From: Oxalobacter formigenes | GTDB lineage: Bacteria; Pseudomonadota; Gammaproteobacteria; Burkholderiales; Burkholderiaceae_D | NCBI RefSeq assembly: GCF_027158485.1 | Contig: NZ_JAMKYJ010000008.1 | DNA length: 64,000 nucleotides | Direction: 5' to 3' (one strand) | Shown: positions 36,494 through 44,751 of the stretch, in pieces | Layout of the letters: every line of letters starts with the position of its first letter | How positions within the stretch are numbered: position 1 is the stretch's first letter | The notes under the pieces: generated by a model | Told to the model about the DNA's origin: nothing | Seen by the model: only the letters and a program-made list of their open reading frames with translations | The model's database searches: none | Translations under genes and position numbers: made by a program

Positions 36494-36883
36494 GCTTTTC
36501 CAGTGGGTTTTGCCACTTGTTCACCAAAAAAACAAACCGTATTCAGGAATTTTTCATGGGACGGTGATTTTTGCCTTTTTGACTGATTCTTTTGATATGG
36601 CAGTCAAAAAAATCCGCTGATTGATGCTTTATTACCCGTGAGAAAAGTTATCCTGTTTATGCACGAAAGCTGTGGACAAGGTGGTGGAGAACACTGTGAA
36701 GAGCCTGCATTCATGCGGTACGCATGAGTGCTGCCTTTTTTTTGGGCAATATGGGTTGTTTCACTCGGGAAAACGGTTCCGGCATGAGCCTGATGAATAC
36801 CTCGTCAAATAACATAAATGCGCTATAAATTACCGATTCCGGAGTAAGATCGGATATGTTTTAAACGTATCCGGAGAAAGGAA
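36494..36883. other. Intergenic, nothing recognised
   Basis: About 390 bp without a plausible gene. It contains AT-rich promoter-like stretches before 36884 but no convincing hexamer pair, hairpin or repeat. Confidence 0.5.
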
Positions 36884-37516
36884 ATGAAGAAAATAGATCC
36901 TGAAAACTGGGAAGGCAGGGAAATGTTTGCGCAGTTTTCTGCCATGGAATGCCCGTTCTTTTCAGTGACAACACGGTATGATGCAACGGCTTTGCTGGAG
37001 AAGGCAAAAAAGATGGATGTTTCTTTTTCAAGTGTCTGCCTGTTCGCCGTTTCAAAAGCCTTGAACGAAGTCGAAGCCTTCAGGTATCGGGTGCTGGAGG
37101 GGGGCGATATCGTGTTGTACGATAAAATCGATACGGTTTGTCTGGCGATGCGGGAAGACAGGGCCATCACGGCGGTTCGTGTGCCGTTTCAGACTGATTA
37201 TGTGGCGTTTGAAGAGGCTCGCAGGCAGGAAGAAGCCAAAACGCTGGCTTTGCCCGAGCCGTATTTTTACCGAGGATATGAACGCGACGTGTTTTTCATT
37301 TCTATCGTTCCCTGGCTCGCTTTTACGGGAATGACGCATCCGGTTTCTCTTGGAAGCCGGTATGATTCCATTGTCCGGATGACGCTCGGGAAATATGAAT
37401 CCTCCGATGGTCGGGCGACAATGCCTGTCGATATCCATTCCCACCATGGTTTTGTGGATGGCTACCGGCACAGCCTGTTTTTCGAGGCGATGGGCAGGAG
37501 TGCACAGAATATCTGA
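36884..37516 (+). CDS. Chloramphenicol acetyltransferase-like protein
   Basis: 210 residues, the CAT length. N-terminal ENWEGREMFAQFSAMECPFF, SVTTRYDATALLEKAKKM, FSSVCLFAVSKALNEVEAF; C-terminal catalytic HGFVDG (His188, Asp192, Gly193 of H-x-x-x-D-G). Trimeric acyltransferase fold. Residues in the middle (FFISIVPWLAFTGMTHPVSL) match CAT-family proteins, but many chromosomal CAT-like proteins do not give resistance, so the substrate is uncertain. Confidence 0.8.
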   Translation: MKKIDPENWEGREMFAQFSAMECPFFSVTTRYDATALLEKAKKMDVSFSSVCLFAVSKALNEVEAFRYRVLEGGDIVLYDKIDTVCLAMREDRAITAVRVPFQTDYVAFEEARRQEEAKTLALPEPYFYRGYERDVFFISIVPWLAFTGMTHPVSLGSRYDSIVRMTLGKYESSDGRATMPVDIHSHHGFVDGYRHSLFFEAMGRSAQNI

Positions 37517-37580
37517 TTCACACGTCTGATAAGTCCGGCTTGCCGGCGAGACATTGACAGTACAAGACAGAAAGTTTTTT

Positions 37581-38252
37581 ATGGGCAATACTTCTCCTTA
37601 CGCCGCTGCCGATTACGATAATAATATCGAACGGACGGTCCCGTATTATTCGTTTTTTTACCGGCAGACGCTTGATCTCGTTGCCGCGCTGGGGCTGGAT
37701 GCATTCCAGTGGCTCGACTGCGGGTGTGGTACCGGGACAATGGCGGAAATGGCTTTGACGATGTTTCCGCAGGCGCAATTCACGCTGTGCGATCCTTCCG
37801 AAGAGATGGTCGGTCTGGCGAAACGGAAGCTGTCCGGCGAAAAAAGGGTGAAGGAGTATCGGGTTATCGGCACGGAAGGCATCGGTTTCGAAAACCGTTT
37901 CGACGTTATCACAGCCATCCAGTCGCATCATTATTTCAGGGAAGACGAACGCGTGAAGGCAACGCAAAACGTTTATCGTGCCCTGAAGGCTGATGGCATT
38001 TACATTTTCTTTGAGAATACCGCGCCGCTGACAGAAGAGGGCAAAAAGATCGTCATGAAGCGCTGGGCGCGATACCAGCGTGAACATGGAAAGACTGAGA
38101 ATGAAATCAACACCTACCTGTCACGATATGGAAAGAACTATTTTCCGATCACTTTGCATGCCCATCTGGAAAACCTGAAACAAGCCGGGTTCAGGATAGC
38201 GGAACCGTTCTGGCTATCTGTCATGCAGGCCGGTTTTTACGCTATCAAGTAA
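37581..38252 (+). CDS. Class I SAM-dependent methyltransferase
   Basis: 223 residues. AdoMet motif I WLDCGCGTGTMAEMAL, motif II FTLCDPSEEMVGLAK, motif post-II FDVITAIQSHHYF and motif III ALKADGIYIFFENTAPL. Methyl acceptor unknown; small-molecule methyltransferases look like this. A TTG at 37554 in frame is a possible earlier start. Confidence 0.82.
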   Translation: MGNTSPYAAADYDNNIERTVPYYSFFYRQTLDLVAALGLDAFQWLDCGCGTGTMAEMALTMFPQAQFTLCDPSEEMVGLAKRKLSGEKRVKEYRVIGTEGIGFENRFDVITAIQSHHYFREDERVKATQNVYRALKADGIYIFFENTAPLTEEGKKIVMKRWARYQREHGKTENEINTYLSRYGKNYFPITLHAHLENLKQAGFRIAEPFWLSVMQAGFYAIK

Positions 38253-38262
38253 AGATTCGCCG

Positions 38263-38766
38263 TTATTTCCGTCGGGTGCCAACGATCCGGCATTGCAGCA
38301 GGCTGGAACCGTCTTCGTTGAAGAGCCGGTTTTCCCAGAGAAAATAATTGTCCCGGATATCGGAAAAGATCCATTTCATTTTGCCTTCGGCTGTTTCGGT
38401 CAGGACAATGTCGTCGCCTTCCTTTTTCGCTTCGAGCCGTTCGGCTTCACCGGTTGCGCCGTAAAAAATATCCCAGGCTTTTGTTCCGGGATTGAAAATC
38501 CTGAGTGTCGTTCCCCATGTCGCGTCCGGCTGGGGATGGATTTGCCTTTCGGCGCGTGACGGACAGATGAAAACGTCCTGAATGGCGGTTCCATCCAGAA
38601 CCCATGAAAAAATCCATTCGCCTTTGACTTGCCTTTCACGTCCGGTACCGTGATTGTCACTGTAAAGAATATCCCATTCGCCGATCAGAAAGCCGAACCA
38701 GTCATATTCTTTCGGGATTTTGCCTTTTTTTCCAGTATCGATCAGCGCATCCGAAAATTCGTTCAT
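38263..38766 (-). CDS. DUF1579-like / lipocalin-like protein
   Basis: 167 residues. DWFGFLIGEWDILYSDNHGT, EWIFSWVLDGTAIQDVFICP, TLRIFNPGTKAWDIFYGAT: the strand pattern of small barrel proteins that assess a whole-molecule signal, as in DUF1579. No signal peptide. Convergent with the methyltransferase. The following 307 bp (38767-39073) shows no gene. Confidence 0.6.
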   Translation of the reverse strand: MNEFSDALIDTGKKGKIPKEYDWFGFLIGEWDILYSDNHGTGRERQVKGEWIFSWVLDGTAIQDVFICPSRAERQIHPQPDATWGTTLRIFNPGTKAWDIFYGATGEAERLEAKKEGDDIVLTETAEGKMKWIFSDIRDNYFLWENRLFNEDGSSLLQCRIVGTRRK

Positions 38767-39073
38767 TGTCTATCCCTTTTCAGTCTGGTTCACCTCTTCA
38801 TTATGTCATTGCCAAAGCGGTTGAAAAAACGTTTTTACAAAATGAAAAACATCTTTTAGAAGCGTATTTTCGTTCTTCTGTCAATTCACACAATGGCAAT
38901 AAATCTGCCATAAATATCCGGCCGATGTTGAAAACAGGGTTAATATTGGTGTACGGACTGAGCCGTTTATGGCTTTTGAAAGCGCAGTGATACATGAGTC
39001 ACACATGGAATTAAAACGCCGCTCGTCCGTAAACAGCTAAATCGATGACTGGTAAAAAGGGTTAAGGAGAAGG

Positions 39074-39424
39074 ATGGAAATTGAACTGGCTGATGAACTT
39101 TTGCGGGACTGGTATGACTGGTCGAGACAATGGAGGCCCGATCTGGATATGCCGCATCTTGCACCGTATTGCAGGGAAGCCAAAAGCGCAGGAGGGTGGG
39201 AAGGTGATTCCGACATCATGGAAGAATCTTTTCATCGCAATACGATGGAAGCGATCGATTTTTGCGTTAACAGTCTTCCGCCGGAATACAGTCTGGCAAT
39301 CGGGCTGGAAATGCGCAAGCGTCGTGGAGCCGCAAGGGAATGGAGAAACGGGTGTCGTGGCGTCAGCTACAAAATGGCTGTTGCCGCAATACTTCCCAAG
39401 TTAAAGGCAAAATATCTGATTTAA
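39074..39424 (+). CDS. Putative phage antitermination (Q-like) regulator
   Basis: 116 residues. ELADELLRDWYDWSRQWRPD, then LAPYCREAKSAGGW, AIDFCVNSLPPEYSLAIGLE and a basic C-terminal YKMAVAAILPKLK. This resembles the small Q-type antiterminators of lambdoid prophages, in which W-x-x-W, a cysteine/tryptophan stretch and a helix-turn-helix-like end occur. Position is the strongest clue: it lies directly upstream of a terminator and then promoter P2, as Q lies before pR' in lambda. The family call is tentative. Confidence 0.45.
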   Translation: MEIELADELLRDWYDWSRQWRPDLDMPHLAPYCREAKSAGGWEGDSDIMEESFHRNTMEAIDFCVNSLPPEYSLAIGLEMRKRRGAAREWRNGCRGVSYKMAVAAILPKLKAKYLI

Positions 39425-39497
39425 CAATAAAATATTATCAATTGGATTCGAATCGGCTGATTGTCCCTGAAATGAAGCGTTATATGATTCGAAGTGA

Positions 39498-39524
39498 AAC
39501 GGACGGCAAAACCGTCCGTTTTTT
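39498..39524 (+). terminator. Intrinsic terminator after regulator gene
   Basis: ACGGACGG-caaaa-CCGTCCGT followed by T-rich DNA; separates the regulator from promoter P2. Confidence 0.75.
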
Positions 39525-39561
39525 ATTTTTGAAAATAATATGAAAAAAGTGCGTGACATAG

Positions 39562-39589
39562 CTGACAGAAGAAAAAATATCATTAAAAT
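39562..39589 (+). promoter_or_regulatory. Promoter P2 (CTGACA family) for the tail operon
   Basis: CTGACA (39562-39567), 16 bp, TAAAAT (39584-39589). ATAGCTGAC and GAAGA match P3 almost exactly. It lies in a 440-bp gap with no gene (39425-39866). A leader of ~270 nt with at least two hairpins follows before the first gene. Confidence 0.6.
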
Positions 39590-39689
39590 AATGAATGTGG
39601 TGGTTCCGCTCGCCTGTAGCTTTCGCAAATGTTCCTTTTCCTGGCATGGGTGAAGACGACAGGTAACTGACAGAACCGCTCTGAAAACA

Positions 39690-39715
39690 GGCCTCGCTTA
39701 TGCGGGGCTTTTTTT
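39690..39715 (+). terminator. Terminator in P2 leader
   Basis: GCCTCGC-ttat-GCGGGGC with seven T, about 95 bp after P2. A second GC hairpin lies at about 39827-39846 before 39867. Confidence 0.6.
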
Positions 39716-39866
39716 ATGCCAAAAACCTCCTGTATTGTTGTTCCTGTCGTTGGACCAGAGCGGTTTTGCGCGGTCAACCACCACATCTTTATGAAAAAAC
39801 GACTGTCTTTATATGACGGATCGATGGCCCTGCCGATTGGCGGGGCTTTTGTTTTGAGGGTTAGCT

Positions 39867-40049
39867 ATGTCCGAACCACGGCTCCCGGGTGAAGACCGGG
39901 ACGAAAAAGAAGCGGTTTTTAACCGGATATGGAAAAAAGACGATGCGTTTTACGAGCGTTACCGCTTGCAGAGGCATCGACTGAAAGCAAGACGAAAAAA
40001 TCTCAACCCGGCTTTTTACAAGCCAGACCGTATGGATGAAAAAAAATGA
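39867..40049 (+). CDS. Small tail-operon protein, unknown
   Basis: 60 residues, highly charged (EDRDEKEAVFNRIWKKDDAF, YRLQRHRLKARRKNLNPAFY). GAGGG ribosome site; its last codons overlap the next start. No family recognised. Confidence 0.5.
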   Translation: MSEPRLPGEDRDEKEAVFNRIWKKDDAFYERYRLQRHRLKARRKNLNPAFYKPDRMDEKK

Positions 40050-40399
40050 GTTTACAAAGTGAATTTGAAACACTGGTCGGGGCCAGTTGCGACAATCGGG
40101 TTTATCCGAATGTCGCCCCTGCCGAAGCCGAAAAACCGTATTTGACGTATTTCCGGGCCTCGAGTGTACCGGCGACTCTGGATATGGATTCGGAAGAGGT
40201 TATTCAACTCTTCAATACCGTTTTGCAGGTCGATGCCTGTGCAGCGACTTATACCGAAGCGGTCAATCTGGCGCATGACGTCCGGATGAAGCTTCGTGAA
40301 TGGGAAAGACAAAACAAGGTCAGGCAGGAAAAAGACCTTTATGAAGTTGAAACAGGTTTGCATCACGTTGTTTGCGAAATTTCTGTCTGGCACCCGTAA
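40046..40399 (+). CDS. Tail terminator / completion protein (DUF3168, gpU-like)
   Basis: 117 residues. FETLVGASCDNRVYPNVAPA, KPYLTYFRASSVP and a C-terminal LYEVETGLHHVVCEISVWHP strand: the DUF3168 pattern of tail-terminator proteins that cap the tube. In a phage this joins tail to head; in a headless particle it caps the tail. The first gene of the lambda-like tail order. Confidence 0.7.
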   Translation: MSLQSEFETLVGASCDNRVYPNVAPAEAEKPYLTYFRASSVPATLDMDSEEVIQLFNTVLQVDACAATYTEAVNLAHDVRMKLREWERQNKVRQEKDLYEVETGLHHVVCEISVWHP

Positions 40400-40486
40400 T
40401 CCGGACAAAATCGAAAACAAGGTGATTCATCAGTTGCCGCCCGCTTTCTTTTTTGGGTGGCTTTTTTATTTTCAGGAGATATATAT

Positions 40487-40903
40487 ATGGCAAGTACCGC
40501 AATTTCCGCACAAGGTTCCTCTATCGAAATCAATACCGCCGCTTCCGGCGAGGCGACATGGACCAAAATCAAAAACATCATTTCTTTCACCGGTTTTGAC
40601 GGTGCAGCATCTGAAATCGACGTGACCGATCTGGACAGCACGGCAAAAGAATTCCGTCTGGGTTTGCAAGACCACGGCAAATTCTCTTTCGACATGCACA
40701 TTGACCGTGCCGATGCCGGTCAAATCGCTCTGGAAGCGGCACGCAAGGCAGGCAAGGTCACGCAGCTGAAACTGACCCTGCCAAACGGCGATGCAGCGAC
40801 TTTCTCCGTACTGGTCAAATCCACCCCGATTACCGGTGGCATTGACGCCGTACTGAAAGGTTCCGTCGAAACCCGCGTAACGGGAGACATCACATGGGCG
40901 TAA
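40487..40903 (+). CDS. Major tail tube protein (gpV-like)
   Basis: 138 residues from the ATG after AGGAG (in-frame codons upstream from 40457 are untranslated). SSIEINTAASGEATWTKIKN, FTGFDGAASEIDVTDLDSTA, KEFRLGLQDHGKFSFDMHID: the classic siphophage tube fold sequence. Hexamers stack to form the flexible tail tube. Confidence 0.85.
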   Translation: MASTAISAQGSSIEINTAASGEATWTKIKNIISFTGFDGAASEIDVTDLDSTAKEFRLGLQDHGKFSFDMHIDRADAGQIALEAARKAGKVTQLKLTLPNGDAATFSVLVKSTPITGGIDAVLKGSVETRVTGDITWA

Positions 40904-41247
40904 CGCTTCTTGACAGAGAGGCAATTCTCGGCGCAAAGGACACTTATTCCGAAGTGGTCCAGGTCGAGGAATGGGGCGGGCACGTCTGCATCCGCGCCAT
41001 GACTGGCGCAGAACGCGACGATTTCCGCGCCGCCATCGAGGGGGCAGAAACTTCTTTGGTTGGAAAATTCGAAGCTCCCTTGCTGGCACTGACGTTGGTC
41101 GATGAAGAAGGCAAACGCCTTTTTACCATTGACGACGTCGAAGTCTTGCGTGCCAAATCCGCGACGGTTCTGGACAGACTTGCCCAAATTGCACTTCGTG
41201 TAAATGGCATGTCTGATGGAGCACAGGAGGAAGCCGCAAAAAACTGA
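40894..41247 (+). CDS. Tail assembly chaperone, gpG-like
   Basis: 117 residues. REAILGAKDTYSEVVQVEEW, VCIRAMTGAERDDFRAAIEG, ALTLVDEEGKRLFTIDDVEV: chaperone that coats the tape measure before tube assembly. The gene ends GCA AAA AAC TGA; A-AAA-AAC (41238-41244) is a canonical -1 slippery heptamer that would fuse it to the downstream T-like frame. Confidence 0.8.
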   Translation: MGVTLLDREAILGAKDTYSEVVQVEEWGGHVCIRAMTGAERDDFRAAIEGAETSLVGKFEAPLLALTLVDEEGKRLFTIDDVEVLRAKSATVLDRLAQIALRVNGMSDGAQEEAAKN

Positions 41248-41603
41248 AGGCGCGACCGGAGCTCATGATGTGGTTCCGGCTCGCGCTTTCCCTGGGCATG
41301 TCGGTCAAACGTGCCAAACAGGAAATCGACAGCCATGAATTCTGTTACTGGATGGCTTACTACGGGCTCGAGCCGTGGGGCGAGACAGTAGCCGATATGA
41401 GGCATGGCATAGCCGTGGCGACTCTGGCGAATATCAACAGGAATACCGAGGCAAGACCGGAACCTTACTTACCCGCGGATTTCATTCCGTGGATGGAAAC
41501 GAACCGGCAAAAACCCGTTGAACCGGGGCCTATCCTGCTTGACGAACCGGATGCGCAAACACGGCTGATCAAGGCAGCCGTATTCGGTTGCCAACCCGAG
41601 TGA
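41238..41603 (+). CDS. Frameshift extension (gpT-like) of the tail chaperone
   Basis: After a -1 shift at A-AAA-AAC the reading frame continues KKLKARPELMMWFRLALSLG and runs to 41603 with no stop (~120 added residues: SHEFCYWMAYYGLEPWGE, IAVATLANINRNTEARPEPY). This equals lambda GT and similar fusions. A CCGGA/TCCGG stem about 10 nt downstream could stimulate slipping. An internal start at 41265 would give a free protein, but shifting is the known way. Confidence 0.78.
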   Translation, partial: KKLKARPELMMWFRLALSLGMSVKRAKQEIDSHEFCYWMAYYGLEPWGETVADMRHGIAVATLANINRNTEARPEPYLPADFIPWMETNRQKPVEPGPILLDEPDAQTRLIKAAVFGCQPE

Positions 41604-41605
41604 TG

Positions 41606-41634
41606 AATGCCCCTTTTCACAAGAAAGGGGCATT
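41606..41634 (+). terminator. Hairpin between GT and tape measure
   Basis: AATGCCCCTT / AAAGGGGCATT stem, ten pairs. No long T run follows, so it may only attenuate. Confidence 0.5.
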
Positions 41635-41695
41635 TCATTATTCATGAATAACAGTTGATCAAACACGCTTTTGGCGGGTTTGGGAGGAAAAACAT

Positions 41696-42832
41696 ATGTC
41701 AATATCATCTGACCAGTACATGCAAAAGATGGAGACCGGCATGATCGACGTGCGCCAGTGCGTGATCAAGATGGAAGCGTCTCTCCAGAAACTGGTTGCC
41801 GATTCGAAGGCAATGCAGCAACTGGTAAAACAGTCACTGGCGAAAGACAAACAGGGTGCGGCAGCGGGCAAATCCGATGCGGGCGCCGATGCCAAAAAGG
41901 GCGATTCTGCAAAAAGCGGGCTACTGGATAATGTCATTTCCAGCCTGTCCAAAAAACTGGCTGACGGAATCGGCAGCGCTCTGTTGAAGGTGCTGGGGCT
42001 TGAGGAAAAGAAGAAAGACAGCGGCGCTGCCGGTCAGGCACAAGGGGCTGGCACCGGGGCAGGCGCAGCTGGAAAGGATGACAAGGCCAAGGCAAATAAG
42101 AAGGAAAATGCAGACAGTCTGAAAGACAAATCCACCGTTGAGATCATGGAACAGGCGATTAAGGATTTTGGTGGTACCGCCGAGGATGCCAACAAGCGGA
42201 TTTACGATTCCATGTCCGTTGCGCTGAAAAGTTCATCTGATGCATTGGTCAAATTCGTGACGACGGGCAAGCTGAATTTCAGCGATCTGGCCAAATCCAT
42301 CATTTCTGACATTATGAAAATTCAGGCAAAGGCGGCCATTGCCGGGCTGGCGCAGTTTCTTTTGGGGACGGTTTCTTCATTCATTGGCGGTTTGGGGGAT
42401 TCGGGTTCTATTCCGGCAGGTGAAAGGCTTGTTGACCAGAAATTGAATTTGAATGTTGGCGGAACAGGTGGATCCGGTTTGGGGTTTAATCCAAATGGCA
42501 GTGGGCCGGGCTTCAGGGCAGCTGGCGGTTTCGATGTTCCATCAGGTGTCAATCCGGTTACCCGGCTTCACGAAAAAGAAATGGTGTTGCCTGCCCAATA
42601 TGCCGACGTCATTCGTGGCCTTGCCAATAATGGGGGTGCATCCGGTGGCGGCATCAACATCAATACCAGCATTTCAGTTGCCAGTGATGGCACATCGAAC
42701 CAGAAAAGCGATGGCGGCGGCAGCTCGCAGCGTCAGCTGGCCGATATGATTAACGATCAGACCAAGGCAGTCATTGCGCGCGAAATGCGTCAGGGCGGCC
42801 TGATCTGGAATATGAGAATGGGTGTGGCATGA
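41696..42832 (+). CDS. Short tail tape measure protein
   Basis: 378 residues. Helical N-terminus (MEASLQKLVADSKAMQQLVK), lysine/alanine-rich linker, then the region common to lambda gpH C-termini (IMEQAIKDFGGTAEDANKRI, SKSIISDIMKIQAKAAIAGL-type helix, FLLGTVSSFIGGLG) and a glycine-rich end, FDVPSGVNPVTRLHEKEMVL, QRQLADMINDQTKAVIAREM. At ~1.5 angstrom per residue (rule of thumb) this predicts a tail of ~55-60 nm, short for a lambda-like siphophage. Lambda gpH has 853 residues. Confidence 0.75.
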   Translation: MSISSDQYMQKMETGMIDVRQCVIKMEASLQKLVADSKAMQQLVKQSLAKDKQGAAAGKSDAGADAKKGDSAKSGLLDNVISSLSKKLADGIGSALLKVLGLEEKKKDSGAAGQAQGAGTGAGAAGKDDKAKANKKENADSLKDKSTVEIMEQAIKDFGGTAEDANKRIYDSMSVALKSSSDALVKFVTTGKLNFSDLAKSIISDIMKIQAKAAIAGLAQFLLGTVSSFIGGLGDSGSIPAGERLVDQKLNLNVGGTGGSGLGFNPNGSGPGFRAAGGFDVPSGVNPVTRLHEKEMVLPAQYADVIRGLANNGGASGGGININTSISVASDGTSNQKSDGGGSSQRQLADMINDQTKAVIAREMRQGGLIWNMRMGVA

Positions 42833-43164
42833 GCGTAAAAGAAACTTTCACATGGACGCCGCTGGTAGGCAGTAACGGATCCAAAAAATACCGTGTCCAA
42901 TCGGCCCAGTTCGGCGACGGTTACCAGCAGGTTGCCGCTGACGGGATCAATAACCAGATCGAATCCTGGCCTGTGTCGTTTACCGGAACGAAAGACGAGA
43001 TCAAGCCGATCAAGGATTTTCTCGACCGTCATGCCGGTTATCAGGCGTTTTACTGGACACCTCCTATGGGCGAAAAAGGCATGTTCCGTTCTTTCGATAT
43101 CACCCTAACCCCGCTCGGTGGCGACATTTATACGTTATCGACCGTTTTTGAACAGGCATTCTGA
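42829..43164 (+). CDS. Minor tail protein, gpM-like
   Basis: 111 residues. ETFTWTPLVGSNGSKKYRVQ, SAQFGDGYQQVAADGINNQI, FYWTPPMGEKGMFRS: the gpM family of tail-tip proteins. Coupled by ATGA overlap to the tape measure and one base from the L-like gene. Confidence 0.85.
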   Translation: MSVKETFTWTPLVGSNGSKKYRVQSAQFGDGYQQVAADGINNQIESWPVSFTGTKDEIKPIKDFLDRHAGYQAFYWTPPMGEKGMFRSFDITLTPLGGDIYTLSTVFEQAF

Positions 43165-43166
43165 TT

Positions 43167-43862
43167 ATGATTACAGCAGATATTCAGGGTTTGGAACCCG
43201 GTGAAAAAGTGCAATTGTTCGAACTGGATGCCAGTGGAATCGGCGGGGATTATTTCCGGTTTCACGGGTACCAGACAGGAGAAATCTGGTGGCAGGGCAA
43301 GGAGTATTCAGCCTGGCCGATTCAGGCGGAAGGGTTTGCCAGAACGGGGGAAGCACAGCAGCCCGCACCTGTTCTTACTCTGGGTAATGTGGATGGTTCC
43401 ATTTCCGCCTTGTGCGTTTATTTCGACGATCTGGTCGGTGCGAAACTGTTCCGCCATACGACGTTGGGTAAATATCTGGATGCAAAAAACTTCCCGGATG
43501 GTAATCCGACCGCCGATCCGAATGAGGCCTTTCCGAGCGAGCTGTGGTACATCGAACAGAAAAAGGCCGAAAGCAATGATGTCATCCAGTTTGAATTGTC
43601 CAGTGCACTGGATTTTAACGGCGTCAAACTGCCTCGCAGGCAAATTGTCGCCAATGTTTGCTGGTGGCTTTCCAGTGGCGGGTATCGCGGAGCTTATTGC
43701 GGCTATACCGGAGAGGCCTGTTTCGACAAAAACGACAAGCCGGTCACCGATCCGAAGCTGGATCAGTGCGGAGGCAGGCTGACGTCCTGCAAATGCCGTT
43801 TCGGCGAGCATAATCCCTTGCCGTTCGGCAGTTTTCCGGCGGCGGACCTCATCAGGACCTGA
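43167..43862 (+). CDS. Minor tail protein, gpL-like
   Basis: 231 residues. The C-terminal half is cysteine rich (CWWLSSGGYRGAYCGYTGEA, DQCGGRLTSCKCRFGE), as in lambda gpL, which binds an iron-sulphur cluster at the tail tip. N-terminal half with EPGEKVQLFELDASGIGGDY is the tail-tip baseplate domain. Confidence 0.88.
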   Translation: MITADIQGLEPGEKVQLFELDASGIGGDYFRFHGYQTGEIWWQGKEYSAWPIQAEGFARTGEAQQPAPVLTLGNVDGSISALCVYFDDLVGAKLFRHTTLGKYLDAKNFPDGNPTADPNEAFPSELWYIEQKKAESNDVIQFELSSALDFNGVKLPRRQIVANVCWWLSSGGYRGAYCGYTGEACFDKNDKPVTDPKLDQCGGRLTSCKCRFGEHNPLPFGSFPAADLIRT

Positions 43863-43863
43863 C

Positions 43864-44589
43864 ATGACGCCACAAACGATCGATGCCATTCGCAAACATG
43901 CAGAGAAAGAATTTCCGAAAGAAGCGTGCGGTCTGCTTTGTATCATACGCGGCAGGGAAAAATACCTTCCCTGTCGCAATATGGCAGGCAATGACGAACA
44001 GTTCATTCTCTCTTGCCAGGACTATGCCAATGCAGAAGAAAAAGGAGAAATTCTTGCTGTCGTTCATTCCCATCCGAACGTCCCGGCTATCCCAAGCGAA
44101 GCCGACAAAACGGCATGCGAGGCCAGTGGCCTGACATGGCATATCGTCCATGTGTCGGATGAAGAGGGCAAGCCGATTGCTGACGATATTGTCAGTTTTG
44201 AGCCATGTGGCTACGAGGCGCCTCTTGTAGGACGGGAGTTTTCGCACGGAGTCAACGACTGCTATCAGCTCATCCGCGACTGGTATGCCCGCGAACGGGG
44301 TATTGTCCTGAAAAATTTCGACCGGACGGAAGGCTGGTGGGAACGCGGTGAGGACCTGTATATGAAACATTATGCCGATGCCGGTTTTTATCCAGTTCAT
44401 GGTGAACTGGAAGAGGGCGATGTCATTCTCATGCAGGTCAGGGCGTATGAAGCCAATCATGCCGCCATTTATCTGGGTGAAGGCATGATGTTGCACCATC
44501 TTTACGGAAGATTGTCCAGCAGGGATGTGTACGGTGGTTACTGGAAAGATGTCACCCGGGCAGTGGTGCGTTATGGCGATGAACAGTGA
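43864..44589 (+). CDS. Tail tip protein gpK-like (JAMM plus NlpC/P60)
   Basis: 241 residues. N-terminal JAMM/Mov34 metal site: Glu20, H-S-H at 68-70 and Asp81 (HSHPNVPAIPSEAD). C-terminal NlpC/P60 cysteine peptidase: HGVNDCYQLIRDWYARERGI with the catalytic Cys, and NHAAIYLGEGMMLHHL with the His. Lambda gpK has the same two domains; roles are in tip assembly and local wall cleavage. Confidence 0.88.
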   Translation: MTPQTIDAIRKHAEKEFPKEACGLLCIIRGREKYLPCRNMAGNDEQFILSCQDYANAEEKGEILAVVHSHPNVPAIPSEADKTACEASGLTWHIVHVSDEEGKPIADDIVSFEPCGYEAPLVGREFSHGVNDCYQLIRDWYARERGIVLKNFDRTEGWWERGEDLYMKHYADAGFYPVHGELEEGDVILMQVRAYEANHAAIYLGEGMMLHHLYGRLSSRDVYGGYWKDVTRAVVRYGDEQ

Positions 44590-44715
44590 AATCCATGTCG
44601 GTAATCGCAGGGGATTTTGCCGTAAAGGCAGGATATGGCGCCATTCGTACAAACCGGTTTTCAACGCGCATGGGGAAAACGGGGGCTGTTCTGTTTTTGT
44701 GGCATCAGGATCAAC

Positions 44716-44740
44716 AGCCCGCCTGAAGCGGGCTTTTTTT
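44716..44740 (+). terminator. Terminator-like hairpin before first I gene
   Basis: AGCCCGC-ctga-GCGGGCT then seven T; the start codon of the I-like gene is 12 bases after the T run. An equivalent hairpin, ACCCGCG-aaa-CGCGGGT (45388-45410), lies before the second I copy. Confidence 0.7.
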
Positions 44741-44751
44741 ATGGGTGAACG

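Noticed and set aside
36884..37516. Calling this gene a chloramphenicol resistance gene
   Set aside because: The catalytic motif is present, but many CAT-like chromosomal proteins do not act on the drug; no context supports resistance.
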